This document shows positions 45,740 to 55,460 of a DNA stretch of 64,000 nucleotides, in pieces. The position numbers and the translations under genes were made by a program. This DNA comes from Periplaneta americana. Taxonomy: Eukaryota > Arthropoda > Insecta > Blattodea > Blattidae. The notes beneath the pieces are model-generated. The model did not search any database. It saw only the letters and a list, made by a program, of their open reading frames with translations, and was not told where the DNA came from. The DNA is taken from contig NC_091130.1 in the NCBI RefSeq assembly GCF_040183065.1, positions 26,702,359-26,766,358 on the forward strand, given 5' to 3'. How positions within the stretch are numbered: position 1 is the first letter of the stretch; each line of letters starts with the position of its first letter.

Positions 45740-45799
45740 GTTAATAATATTTAACACAAGAAAGTTCTTATCATACATATTCCGAAGTAACTATTATTG

Positions 45800-46700
45800 T
45801 TATTATCTTTGGTTACCTCTGGCAGATAGTAATAATATTTAATAATAGTTTACAGCAAATGTTAATAACAACAACATATTATGAACTAAAGAACAAATTC
45901 AGGTCATAATTTAATAAACTTGACGTTAAAGATAAATGTTAAATATGGATTTCACTGTGTTCATTTAGAACTGCACTTCCTCACCATGCTTACTTGACTC
46001 ATTGCAGAAGAATGATGCATTGTAGTAACTGAGAGAGAGAGATGTAGAGTCAGTCTACAACAACTTTAGAAAACAAAAGTATGAAGAATGCACACAATAG
46101 TATAGTAGTTCACACAGAGAGTAAGAAGATGTGAACTAATGACATTCTTAAAGCCAAAAGCGTTATCACAACACACAGAGAAGACAGTATTTTCTTTTTC
46201 CAAAAAAAAACACAAGAACCAAGAAGATACGACACGACTTGACATAAGAGAAGACTGACGAAGTACAATACAGAGCAATTACTCCTGCAAACACAAATTA
46301 AGCGCAGTGAAAAACAGTAGTGTATCAACTTGCAGCTGCCACCGCAAGATGTCTCACATACTTGTAGTGGAAGCAATTGTACGGGATAAGACAGCTACGG
46401 GAGGGAGATGGTGGGGCACTGGTTATGAGTGAACATTTCTTCTGGAAAACACATTCAGTTGGCTCCAGAAGTAATTCAATTTGCAGAAGATCGGTTTTGT
46501 GTCAAGGACTCTTAGGTGGTGTAAGTAAGACATGATGTAATTGCATTGTAGTAGCCTATATTATTATGTGACAGGCTGTTTCAGAAACTGTCTATTGTAG
46601 CTACATGGGAAAGGCAGAGAAATCCACTTCGTAAAAAATATCATTAACTAGTCATTCTAAAGTTGTGGATATTTCAGGGACACAAAAATAACTACCGGTA
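45800..46700. other. No recognised feature
   Basis: AT-rich; overlapping ~70-90 codon minus-strand frames at 46066-46376 have no recognised similarity. Confidence 0.45.
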
Positions 46701-46749
46701 TAAATAATTGATTAAATGGCGATCTTACTCATGTTATTTGTGTAAGTAT

Positions 46750-46802
46750 GTGCGGTTTACAGCTGTTTCGGTGCTTCTTCACACCATTCTCAGAGCCTTC
46801 TA
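46750..46802 (-). ncRNA. Hammerhead-like motif, PLE-B copy 4 (core mutated)
   Basis: Minus strand reads CUGAGAA, so the invariant G8 is lost. The other parts (stem II, GAAA, ACAGCUGU) are kept. Predicted inactive. Confidence 0.6.
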
Positions 46803-46852
46803 GATCTCGGCGTCATCTCGAACTTCGCTGGCTTCGAGATGACGCTGAGATC

Positions 46853-46907
46853 TAGTAGGCTCTGAGGATGGTGTGAAGAAGCACCGAAACAGCTGTAAGC
46901 CGCACAT
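46853..46907 (+). ncRNA. Hammerhead-like motif, PLE-B copy 5
   Basis: AGGCU, CUGAGGA, GGUGU...GCACC, GAAA, ACAGCUGU, UA, AGCCGC. Core intact. Confidence 0.7.
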
Positions 46908-47348
46908 ACTTACACAATTAACACGAGTAAGATTGCCATTTAATCAATTATTTATATTCAAGTGCTAAAAGTAGTGTACGAAAGATTCAACATGGATTAT
47001 CAAAAAAATAACAATAAAAATTGGAATAAAATCCCATTTAGATAGTTTAGCATGTTACACTATTTCACATGACATCAATAAGACTGAGTTTTTTTATTGC
47101 TTGAATCTCTACAAGGCAATTTTCAGTCCAGTAGTTAGTAATAACGGTTTTTTATACACTCAGTGCAAACCTTAGAAAAAGTTAAAAAAAAAAAAAGAAT
47201 TAAACTTAGAAAAAACAAAACAAGCTTGCAATGTAATACGAAAAGATTGAAGTTAAATACTGTAGAATGGTCAATAATAAAATTATGTCGAAAGAATGAA
47301 AAGGTTTGTGTTAAAAGGACTGGCATAGACATATGTTTTTATATCTTT

Positions 47349-47415
47349 ATGATGATGATGATGATGATGATGATGACGACGACGACGACGATGGTGATAA
47401 TGATGATGACGACAA
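47349..47415. repeat. (GAT)n/(GAC)n compound microsatellite
   Basis: Trinucleotide tract ATGATG... changing to ACGACG..., translated as Met/Thr runs in one frame. Confidence 0.95.
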
Positions 47416-47443
47416 GGTAATGAAAAGGGTAGTTGATGGAGGT

Positions 47444-48211
47444 ACAGTTGCCAGTGGGTGGCCCAGGCCCACCCAAAAATATGCGAATTTTTGCCTTTTT
47501 TAATGAAAAATACTCAACATTAAAACTAAATCATGGATCCAGAGCAATAGTTACAGTCGATAGCATTAAGATAATAAGTAAAAAATGCGTTCATTTTCTC
47601 AAGAGCCAATTTAACTGAGTTGGATTGGCCTAACAAAATTATCTGGCAGCTATAAAAAGATGGAAGACGTGGAGGCTACTGAATTGTTACATCAGCTAGA
47701 AAAATTTGACACCTTATTTACCTTATTTTATTTAATATGTTTAGACGATATTCTTGCTCTTGCAAATTCATTATTGGAAGGACCTCAGTCTCCAAAAATG
47801 GATATTAGTAAATGTTCGTCCTTCATTAAGGCAATGATATAAAACTTTTCAAAGTTCTGAAACGAAGGAAAATTCGACAATCATGTCAAGCACAAGGCTT
47901 TGTAATCTAGCAATTCTATCCACTGAGAGGGAGAAAAGTTGGGATTTGTTGAAGGACCCATCATCAGCGATCAACAGATTCGTTGCTAGGAAATTTGGAC
48001 AGCTCCAATTCACCTTATGAAGGCGTTTGTATAGGTATGCCTTGCATGATTGTTTATCATAATTTTGCAGGTTATTAAATAAGACTTCCGAGAATGAGTT
48101 TCAAGAGAGTTGATGGCAGCGGCAATGTCAGGAGATGGGTCAGGTACTTTCTGAACTCTGCATATCTGGCCCACCCAAAATAATTAGTCTGGCTACGCCA
48201 CTGATGGTTGC
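47444..48211 (+). mobile_element. hAT element remnant with 8-bp TSD
   Basis: The element 47452-48203 starts CAGTGGGTGGCCCAGGCC and ends in the reverse complement of CAGTGGCGTAGCCAGACT, and both ends also share GGCCCACCC and its complement. TSDs ACAGTTGC and ATGGTTGC (two differences) lie at 47444-47451 and 48204-48211. It contains transposase fragments in plus orientation. Confidence 0.78.
47660..48020 (+). pseudogene. hAT transposase fragments within 47452-48203
   Basis: The frame 47660-47842 (LEKFDTLFTLFYLICLDD, then ILALANSLLEGPQSPKMDIS) resembles the central ILxIxNxLSxxLQxxDxDI region of hAT transposases. The frame 47883-48020 (LCNLAILSTEREKSWDLLK, then INRFVARKFGQLQF) resembles the C-terminal dimerisation end (NLAILSIERE). 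Catalytic residues are not identifiable. It is a deletion derivative; related hAT relics lie at 1315-2150 and 61919-62400. Confidence 0.7.
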
Positions 48212-49447
48212 CAACTTTTTTTGAGGTAGATATAAGGGACTGAGAAATCGACAAAATTTCACATAGAAAATTGACAAATTATTCAGTTCAATTACTGAAA
48301 AACAACTTTATTATACACTTTGGCAGCTAGGTTTAAATTAAAAGTATTTTGAGACAGACTTTGTCTCATTTAAGTTTTTCATCTCCTATTCACAAATCGT
48401 AAAAATTCTCTGTATGAGTAGTTGAAGTTGACAGTAATTTTCAGTTCTGATTTGATGTGTTGCGCTCATGTTTGAAACATCTGCCTACTTATTGTGGAAA
48501 AGAGAGAAAAAACAGTTTCTGTATGAGAAACTGTTGGAACAAAACTCACCAGTTTAATTTTATTTATTTATTTATTTATTTATTTCAAATTTGTACCTTT
48601 GAAATTGTTTGATTTTAAAATGGTGAGCACTGAAACCCATTTTTGGAAATCATTGCCTAAAAAAAAAAAAAAAAAAAAAAAAAATTATATATATATATAT
48701 TAATGTATCTCTGGAGTTTGGAACAAATAAAATTATCACATATCGTAAATAATTTTAATTGATGGAAATTTAAATCTTTCAAATAAAGATTTTTATAATT
48801 TCTCAAATGAGGGTTTTTATTTTTTACATTACGTAAAATAAGGAAGAAAAATGCTCAAAGAGAAGAAAAATACGGGAGCTGGGAGGCTGTTAAAAATTTA
48901 GGCTGAATACAGGAGATCCCAGGAAATATTGGAGAGTTGGCAACCCTAGATGGAGGTGATGATGTTGATGACGACGATGATGATGATGATGATGAGGATG
49001 AGGAGGAGGAGGAGGAGGAGGAGGAGGAAATGGGAACGCAAAGGAAGAACATAATTGGAGTAATATAGCATATGCAATGACTGATAACATTTTTGAGTAT
49101 CATTTCGTTCTCAAATATACCTTTAAAGAAAATAAATTACCTATTTTTATTTTCGTAGTATTATTTCTAATGACAGTAGGGTTTTACATTGCCATATTAT
49201 AAAACGTATATAAGTACCATAACACGCGTTTTATTTCTAATGTAGCATTAATAATTTCTTTTTCTTCTCATGAATTCCAAATACAAATACAGTACCGGTA
49301 CTATGTGCTTTTTTTATTATCTTAAAAATAATGAATTACACTAATATACCAGCAAAACAAATTCACATATCGGTACATGTCAGTGAAAGAGGAGGGGACC
49401 TAAAATTTAGAGGTGAAAGAAAAATAATTTACTGAGAACTTAAAAAT
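48212..49447. other. Unassigned DNA with simple repeats
   Basis: Contains (TTTA)n near 48560-48586, a run of ~25 A then (AT)n at 48658-48700, and a GAT/GAG trinucleotide tract at 48956-49029 that creates Ser-rich spurious frames. No gene is seen. Confidence 0.6.
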
Positions 49448-49680
49448 TTTCGTCCCATATTTTACCTCATCTCACTACATCTCGCCAAAAAAATTGTAGA
49501 AAATTGTAAAATATTGTAGAAAATTGCAAAATTGTAAAAAGTGTAAAAAAAAAAGTAAAAATTTAAAAAAATTTGTAAAATTGTAATCGTAATCTTGTAA
49601 AATTTTGACTTGTTCCACATCTTAAAGCTTCATTGCTAATGTAAGATCTATGGAATATAATAAATGAAATGAAATAATAG
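49448..49680 (+). mobile_element. SINE 3' region, 5'-truncated
   Basis: CTCATCTCACTACATCTCGC, then AAATTGTAAAA repeats, GACTTGTTCCACATCTTAAA and GATCTATGGAATATAATAAA. Collinear with 7060-7164 joined to 7885-7980, which confirms that the latter is one interrupted SINE. Confidence 0.8.
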
Positions 49681-50257
49681 TTTCGTCTTAAATTCTTTCC
49701 CAAAAATGTTTAACACATGTATTTCAAATTATGCTAAGCTATTTAATTTAATTAATAATAACGGTACCCAAGCTTCCAGATTAGTTTTTTCTTCTTTCAA
49801 TCAAATCAGAGATATATGCGTGTGTATGGTCACATATACACATGTGTGTGCTAGCGCAATACTGGTCAAGAAATAATAAATCATAAAATGTATTAAGCAT
49901 TTTTTTACTCAGCAAGTGTCTGCAGTTAAGCATTCATAAATGCGAAAAAAAAAAAATATATATATAAATATAGTAAATAAAAAAAAATAAATACAACAAA
50001 ATTATTTGTGTTCAAAATCCCAGCTGAAAGCTTCATTACATATTGTTTAAATAACTAAACGCTATTCTTAAAATTCCATTATAACCTACTCCTAAATTCA
50101 ATATTCAGAATTTTTCTCCACTAATTTTTGCCATTATAATGTTAAAAGTCAAAGGATTCGTGTGTGATCAAAACAATTATCTATACGCATCCAAGTGTTT
50201 AAAAATCTACAGTGTTATTCCTTGCTCAGTGTATGTAGTATTGCCTTTGTAAAACTG
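49681..50257. other. No recognised feature
   Basis: AT-rich; (TA)n near 49956-49970. Confidence 0.5.
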
Positions 50258-51073
50258 TACAGAATGATTCAGGATCTCTGCAACAAACTCTGGGGATTGA
50301 TAGATCTCACAATGGCGAACATTTTTCGTAAAACAACCCATGTTCTTCGATGCCTCATTTAGGAGCTAAGCGACATCGAAGAAAAGACAGGTTTTTGTAA
50401 CATTAACAATTATGAAATGAATTTTTTTCAAGTATGTTTCCTGACAAGTTACAGGTATTCATAGTGTCTACCCTGAACCTGATTAGATTCATTACACCGT
50501 CGTAGCAGTGGTTATTGACCTGTGTCGAATTTGATCAAAAGCAGCTAATACTCACATAGTTGGTTCCTCTCTGGTGTCAATTCGAGTGTTGTATTACTTC
50601 ACATGTCACAAAAGAAAAAAAAAAAGATTAAGGGCGTGAAGTCGGGTGATAATGCTGGCCACACAACAGATCCGGCTCTCCCTATCCATTGCTCCCAGTA
50701 GATGTTGTTCATATGTGCTCGTACAACCAGGTTGAAGTGCGTTGGGACGTTATGTTGAATTACATGTACCCTCACATCGTGAAGGGTACATCCTCCATGA
50801 GCAGTGGAAGAGTGTTCTAAAGAATGCTTCATTCAAACGTGAGCAAAGTGACAAGGCACTTGTAACCTGTCTGCAAGAGTACTTGAAGAAATAAATGAAT
50901 AATTCATTTCATAATTAACTGTAAATGTCACTAAAACCTGTTTTTTTTTTTTCGATGTTGCATAGCTCCTACATGAGTCATCGGAGAACATGGGTTGTTT
51001 TACGAAAAATGATCCTCACTGCGAGCTCTATTGATCCCCAGAGTTTGTTGCAGAGATTCTGAATCACCCTGTA
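50258..51073 (-). mobile_element. Mariner-like element with ~115-bp TIRs and transposase relic
   Basis: The left end CAGAATGATTCAGGATCTCT (50260) and right end (reverse complement CAGGGTGATTCAGAATCTCT, ending 51071) match for ~115 bp; TA is at both borders. On the minus strand 50832-50599 reads RVHVIQHNVPTHFNLVVRAH, then WIGRAGSVVWPALSPDFTPL. This resembles the common insect transposase block QQDGAPxHF...RWIGRGGPxxWPPRSPDLTPLDFF. The first catalytic Asp (QQDGA) is replaced (QHNVP). Most of the transposase is deleted. Confidence 0.8.
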
Positions 51074-51733
51074 TATCGACCCTAACTCTGGATAGAAAAC
51101 ATTTTTCAATCCAGAAGTAATGTTAATTAGGTACTTAATTAATAGGAGTAAGTAAAAGTTAACGTATGTTACACAAGAGTGGGGTACGTACTGGTAAATA
51201 TTATTGTCATTCCATCAGTTCTTAATTTATCTATAGATCAATATCATGTTGCCTTTTTCTACATCGACAGTTACAAGAGAATATTTAGTAGTTGCTATTA
51301 CTTAGCAAAGGATTTTCAAAAGACCATTCAGAATTAAATTTTTTTAAAGATGAAAACTATTTTTGCTACTACTGAAGTATTAGAATGTAGTTCGACTCAT
51401 TATTTTCATATAATTTCATACAGACTATGTAGGCCTATTTACTTTCAAATTTCATACAATTTGCTGAAATGTGTATAATCCTAATTAGATTATTTATATC
51501 TTATCTATATTTCCAGACAGTCATGGCCTGTACATATAATTTACAAATATTTTTCTTCAATTTTTTATAATGAAAAGTTTAATATGGAAATTAATAATGC
51601 GTTTGCGTATACAAAAACACTCCCAAAAATAATATACACTTATGAAAAAAAAAATTGATTAACAATATTTTCACCGTTACAATTACACATATATACAAAC
51701 TAAATATAAACATTTACATAGAGATAATAAATT
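51074..51733. other. No recognised feature
   Basis: AT-rich unassigned DNA. Confidence 0.5.
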
Positions 51734-52333
51734 TTACAGGAGAAAAAGTTCGTCCAAAGGGCTGGACTCTGGAAGAGTACCCAAAACGCTCATTGCATTT
51801 CCGCGTTGAATAGCAATACTTAAGCGTTAACGCAAATAAGTAGTGCAACGGCGATCACCAGTAATGGAGATGAAAATTTGGCAGATTTGAGATACCAAAA
51901 CTTTAGCGTCATGACTCCAAGGACCGAAGGTCTCCACAGCAAATGGGACAAAGATATAATTGTCTAAAAGATGAGCATATTTATTGACTTTCTTCTTCAC
52001 AGCTAATTCAGCAGCAGATGCTGTGCATCTGGAGGTATTCGGTAAGTGAGATGGAGCTAGAGTGTCAACGCAAGTGGAGTCCCAAATTAAAGATTTTCCT
52101 CTAGACTATGGAATTAAGGTGAGACCATCGGGCCGTTTACCATCCGCACGACTAATACCTGGTGGTTCCAAAAGAGACGGGATGCCACAAGAAGTCAGAG
52201 ATCTTTTAATGTTATCATTGCGTGATATATGTCTGGGAATGCGACCCTTGCTCCTCGCACAGCTGAGTGCATGATGGCCGTAAATATCAGCAATTCCTCT
52301 GCAAATACATTGGTGTGGCTGGCAGAGTTTACA
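51734..52333 (-). pseudogene. RLE/PD-(D/E)XK-type nuclease and C-terminus of an RT-linked element
   Basis: Translating the minus strand from 52333 gives CQPHQCICRGIADIYGHHAL, then SCARSKGRIPRHI, LLEPPGISRADGKRPDGLTL, a stop, GKSLIWDSTCVDTLAPSHL, NYIFVPFAVETFGPWSHDA, TGDRRCTTYL, a stop, and RLSIAIQRGNAMSVLGTLP, ending at 51734. The order Cys/His cluster, RH, E, RPD, WDxT matches restriction-like endonuclease domains attached to reverse transcriptases. I know this block from many invertebrate RT-associated proteins, but I cannot fix the clade. It stays in one frame over 200 codons with only two stop mutations (likely from Trp and Gln codons). It is less decayed than most neighbours. Confidence 0.78.
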
Positions 52334-52618
52334 ACCAATTACATCATAGACTAAATGTCTAGATTAGGTCTACTTTTGCTTTCGTCAAACTACTGACTTA
52401 TCAACAGAGAAACGGTCTTATTCTGTGTTGTCACACATAAATAATCGTTTGTCTGAAAACAACAGTTAATTGTGAAGGTTGTGAACAAAACCAGTCATTT
52501 CCACTGAAAACAAAAAAATGAGTTCTTTTCAAGTACTTGACTCTTGTAAATTATCCCCATCTGAATCAGGTTTTAAGTCAGCATTGAGCTTATATGCTCT
52601 AATTCCTGTCTGTTTCTG
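52334..52618. other. No recognised feature
   Basis: May include upstream sequence of the RLE element, but no motif is readable. Confidence 0.4.
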
Positions 52619-52848
52619 TACCGTAAACTGGGGTAAAGAGGATCACATGTGGTAAAGTGGATCATATGTGTATTGCTTAGATAAGTCAGCGCCACATGGA
52701 TCAAATATGCAAAGAAAACTATTTTTAGTGGCATTTATAGAAGAAAGGTATTCTTTGCATGTGTGATCCATGTGGCGCTGACTTATCTAAGCAATACACG
52801 TATGATCCACTTTACCACATGTGATCCTCTTTACCCCAGTTTACGGTA
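52619..52848. mobile_element. Palindromic MITE-B
   Basis: The element 52621-52846 has ends CCGTAAACTGGGGTAAAGAG (inverted at the right), with TA at both borders. The inner arms (GATAAGTCAGCGCCACATGG and complement) pair almost throughout around a ~55-bp centre. It shares its outer ~14 bp with MITE-A but not its interior. Confidence 0.88.
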
Positions 52849-53448
52849 TTATTTTAAAGATCTAGTAAATAATGCTCACTGCTTTATTATCATTGCAAAC
52901 TGGAAATTATTTAGAATCTTTACTTGAAGACTTTTCAATAAGTAGGGTTAGAAAATCTGCAACATGCTTAATTGCTCCATAGAAAATTGAGAACTGACTG
53001 TCAAATATGCGTAATCAGCAAACCACATTCCAGTGACAAGCGAGTGGGGGTTGACAATTAAATCATTGAATGCTAAATCTGTGAAGATGATGTTTCTTAA
53101 TCAGTTCACAAAAGTACAAAAACGTTAAGAAAACAATCAAACACGTGTAAGGCACTGAGCACAGGAAATATTGCTTCCGTATCGAAGAATGATTTCCTGG
53201 GTTATAGTCCAGAAGTAATGCACTTACACCTATGAGTGGAGAGAAGGGACAACGAGGGAGGATGTAACGAGGAGACACTCCCCACGCGTCAATGCAACAA
53301 GTAGATATGGACAAAGCACGATAAAGCAGCAGCAGCAGCAGTAGTAGAGTTCTGTCGAGAGGAAGGACATTTCCTTACATTGCTACTAGGGAATGCCCTT
53401 CCGTTGGCCGGGTGCTGATAGGAGGAGCCCAGTGTGAGTTGTCTTACC
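52849..53448. promoter_or_regulatory. Upstream region of the candidate exon; no defined promoter
   Basis: Base composition rises from AT-rich to GC-rich from ~53210. (AGC)n lies at 53326-53344. A possible initiator (CCCAGTGTGAGTTG) lies at 53428-53441, just before the ATG, but I see no TATA box. Regulatory function is inference only. Confidence 0.25.
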
Positions 53449-53611
53449 ATGCCGGAGCCGAGCTGTTGCAGGAGGCCAGACCCCTGCGAGCTCGACAAGC
53501 AGGCGGAGGGCCGACGAGAGCGAATGCTGCTCATGCTGGAGCTGAGCAGGAAGGGCACGCTGCTGCTTGTGTTCGGCATGCTGCCACCCTGCCACGCACA
53601 CAAAGCACACT
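53449..53611 (+). CDS. Candidate first coding exon of an unknown host gene
   Basis: This is the only GC-rich, CpG-containing open stretch in the window. From ATG at 53449 it encodes about 54 residues (MPEPSCCRRPDPCELDKQAE, then GRRERMLLMLELSRKGTLLL, VFGMLPPCHAHKAHC). It is then cut by a consensus splice donor (T|GTAAGT at 53612-53617), leaving phase 1. The segment from about residue 27 to 45 is hydrophobic and followed by CHAHKA, so a long signal peptide or membrane anchor is possible. I do not recognise the protein. The downstream partner exon is not in reach. An antisense 118-codon frame also exists here but lacks supporting signals. It could instead be an unknown repeat. Confidence 0.35.
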
Positions 53612-53722
53612 GTAAGTCTGCTGGCCTGGCCGACATCTTGATCATCCTGCCTCCCCGCTATTTATCATTTTAATATTATTACTATTAATAGCCCAGCTGA
53701 AATCCAGTCAGCAGAATGGAGA

Positions 53723-53919
53723 GTATGATCACAGTCTACTATATACAGTCGCGAAGCTCAATACATAGTAAATATGCAAACATTAGATAGTTGCTCACCA
53801 CTAGGATCGCTAATATCGCTTCATTACAGGCAATGCAAAATAGTGCCGTCACAGTCTATTGTTTCTAGTACCCTCAAAACTCAAGCTTCGTGACTGTATA
53901 TAGTAGACTGTGGTATGAT
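53723..53919 (-). mobile_element. 'CACAGTCTA' MITE, copy 3
   Basis: The element 53730-53912 is an inverted copy relative to 8226-8405, with TSD GTATGAT at 53723-53729 and 53913-53919. It would lie in the first intron if the candidate exon is real. Confidence 0.88.
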
Positions 53920-54010
53920 CTTGTGAGAGTTATATTTTCATCCGAAATATAGAATTAATCACAATTGGCCTTATTTTATAGATAGGCTACAATTATAATG
54001 TTAAAAACTT

Positions 54011-54642
54011 CTGTAAACTGGGGTTACTTTGAACACAGAGGAAACTTTGACCATTTCTTCAGAAAATCATATTTATACTTGTTTTTTTGAAAGATGGGAC
54101 ATGACAGTTAAGCGGCCGAACTTGGAACTACAGTGCTATGTTGCCAATATGGACTACCACGCTGCCAGCTGATGGAAGGTATCAATTGACGTTAAGATGG
54201 CTGACGTTAAAACATTAATTGACAATTGACGCAAAGGTAAGAAAACAATACAAAAATCGACAGCGAATCAAAGACGAAACGTACCAAAGCTAACACTGTG
54301 TGCACAATAAAATGTCGCCAAGAGAGCTATTAAGCACTCAACACGTGGGAACTGTAAGTTTGGCAACTCAACCGTTGTTACCATAGCAACAGGCCTACCA
54401 TGCTACGTGACATTCAGTTGTTTTTCAGATCGCAGCTCTCCTGTCATGTCCCATCTTTAAAAAAAACAAGTATAGGTTTCTACATGCTGCATTTGTTATA
54501 GATGGAGGTAAATTATCATAAAATCATTCTCATACCAAATTTACCTCCATCTATAACGAGTGCAGCATGTAGAAACCTAAATGTGATTTTCTGAAAGAAT
54601 GGTCACAGTTTCCTCTGTGTTCAAAGTAATCCCAGTTTACGG
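54011..54642. mobile_element. Palindromic MITE-A, copy 2, interrupted
   Basis: Left arm 54011-54075 and right part 54473-54642 together match 34925-35164 (CTGTAAACTGGGGTTACTTT ... AGTTTACGG). The interruption at 54074 is another TIR element. Confidence 0.88.
54074..54474. mobile_element. TIR element nested in MITE-A
   Basis: The element 54076-54472 has ends TACTTGTTTTTTTGAAAGAT (right end inverted: TACTTGTTTTTTTTAAAGAT) continuing as GGGACATGACAG. TSD is TA at 54074-54075 and 54473-54474; removing one TA plus the element restores MITE-A. No transposase. Confidence 0.88.
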
Positions 54643-54898
54643 TTATCAATTTAATATTAGGCCTAACATTTGTTAATACATGTTAAATATTAAATAATGT
54701 ATACCGGTATACGTTTCCGCCTTTACGGCATCATCAGATATAATTTGCTTCTACATAGTGGAATTTTTGTTTTCTCTTAGAGTAAACCATCAATTGGTGT
54801 TATAATAATAAGTGATAATGATTCACGAGTTTTGTGTAGAGTATTTTATTTGTTGGAAAAATTTTTAGGTTATAAATAGGTCTACATTGTATAACTAA

Positions 54899-55442
54899 GG
54901 CTGTGTCTCAAAGCTCAAGTCCATACTACACACTAGTGACTAGCAACTAGGTGACTTGTAAACTATACACTAGGGGGCTTTGGAAATGTATGTTTGAAAC
55001 ATGGCCTTCTTCATAGATTATTTTTCTAAAAACCATGACATTTCGGTGCAGCACTGAATTAAGAAGGCAGTGTCCTAATGCAGTTCCATTATGAGTTATG
55101 TGGAAAAGATAAGGGCTTAATATATTACAGTAATGTTTAAAACATTCTACAGAAAGTACTAACAATATCAGTGTTCAAAGTTAACGTGTTATTCTACATT
55201 ATATTTACATTATTTCACTTCCAAAGCATTTTCAGATTTCATAACCCCATTTGCTGATGAGGTATCCATGTTTGTTTAGTGAACAAGTTATCAATCAAGC
55301 AAGCATTTTCGTTGACTAGCTACTACGGACTTGATTGCTATGGACTATGAAGCTTTGGATCATGACTTCTGACGTCACATCCGGCTATTTAGTCAACAAT
55401 CTAGTTCACTTCAGCTGAAAATGTAGCTTTGAGACACGGCCT
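54899..55442. mobile_element. PIF/Harbinger-like MITE, complete copy
   Basis: Starts GGCTGTGTCTCAAAGCT and ends with the inverted AGCTTTGAGACACGGCC. TAA precedes the left end and follows the right end, fitting a 3-bp TWA target. No transposase. The superfamily call rests on the TSD and is tentative. Confidence 0.65.
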
Positions 55443-55460
55443 AATTATGTTCTATTTAAG

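Larger units (their letters stand above)
44747..45798. mobile_element. Head-to-head PLE-A pair with one shared TSD
   Basis: The element 44758-45787 consists of a minus-strand copy (to ~45276) and a plus-strand copy (from ~45279). Direct repeats TAACTATTATT lie at 44747-44757 and 45788-45798, so the pair was inserted as a single unit. Both copies end in the PLE-A terminus (GTCGAAACATGTTAACAAGG, then CACAAGAAAGTTC), and the right one is slightly shorter at its outer end. They meet in the RT-endonuclease linker. Confidence 0.9.
46701..46993. mobile_element. Minimal head-to-head pair of PLE-B 3' ends
   Basis: Arms 46701-46826 and 46831-46954 are inverted copies of only the last ~125 bp of PLE-B, including the ribozyme-like motif. 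The right arm continues to AAAAGTAGTGTACG and beyond. No coding sequence is left. Confidence 0.85.

Noticed and set aside
47163-47420. 85-codon frame ending in Met/Thr runs
   Set aside because: Driven by the ATG/ACG microsatellite; the N-terminal part has no recognised similarity.
48855-49103. Serine-rich open frame
   Set aside because: Made by the GAT/GAG trinucleotide tract on the opposite strand.
53289-53645. 118-codon minus-strand frame opposite the candidate exon
   Set aside because: GC-rich antisense frames are expected opposite a GC-rich exon; it lacks splice or start support and contains a run from (AGC)n.
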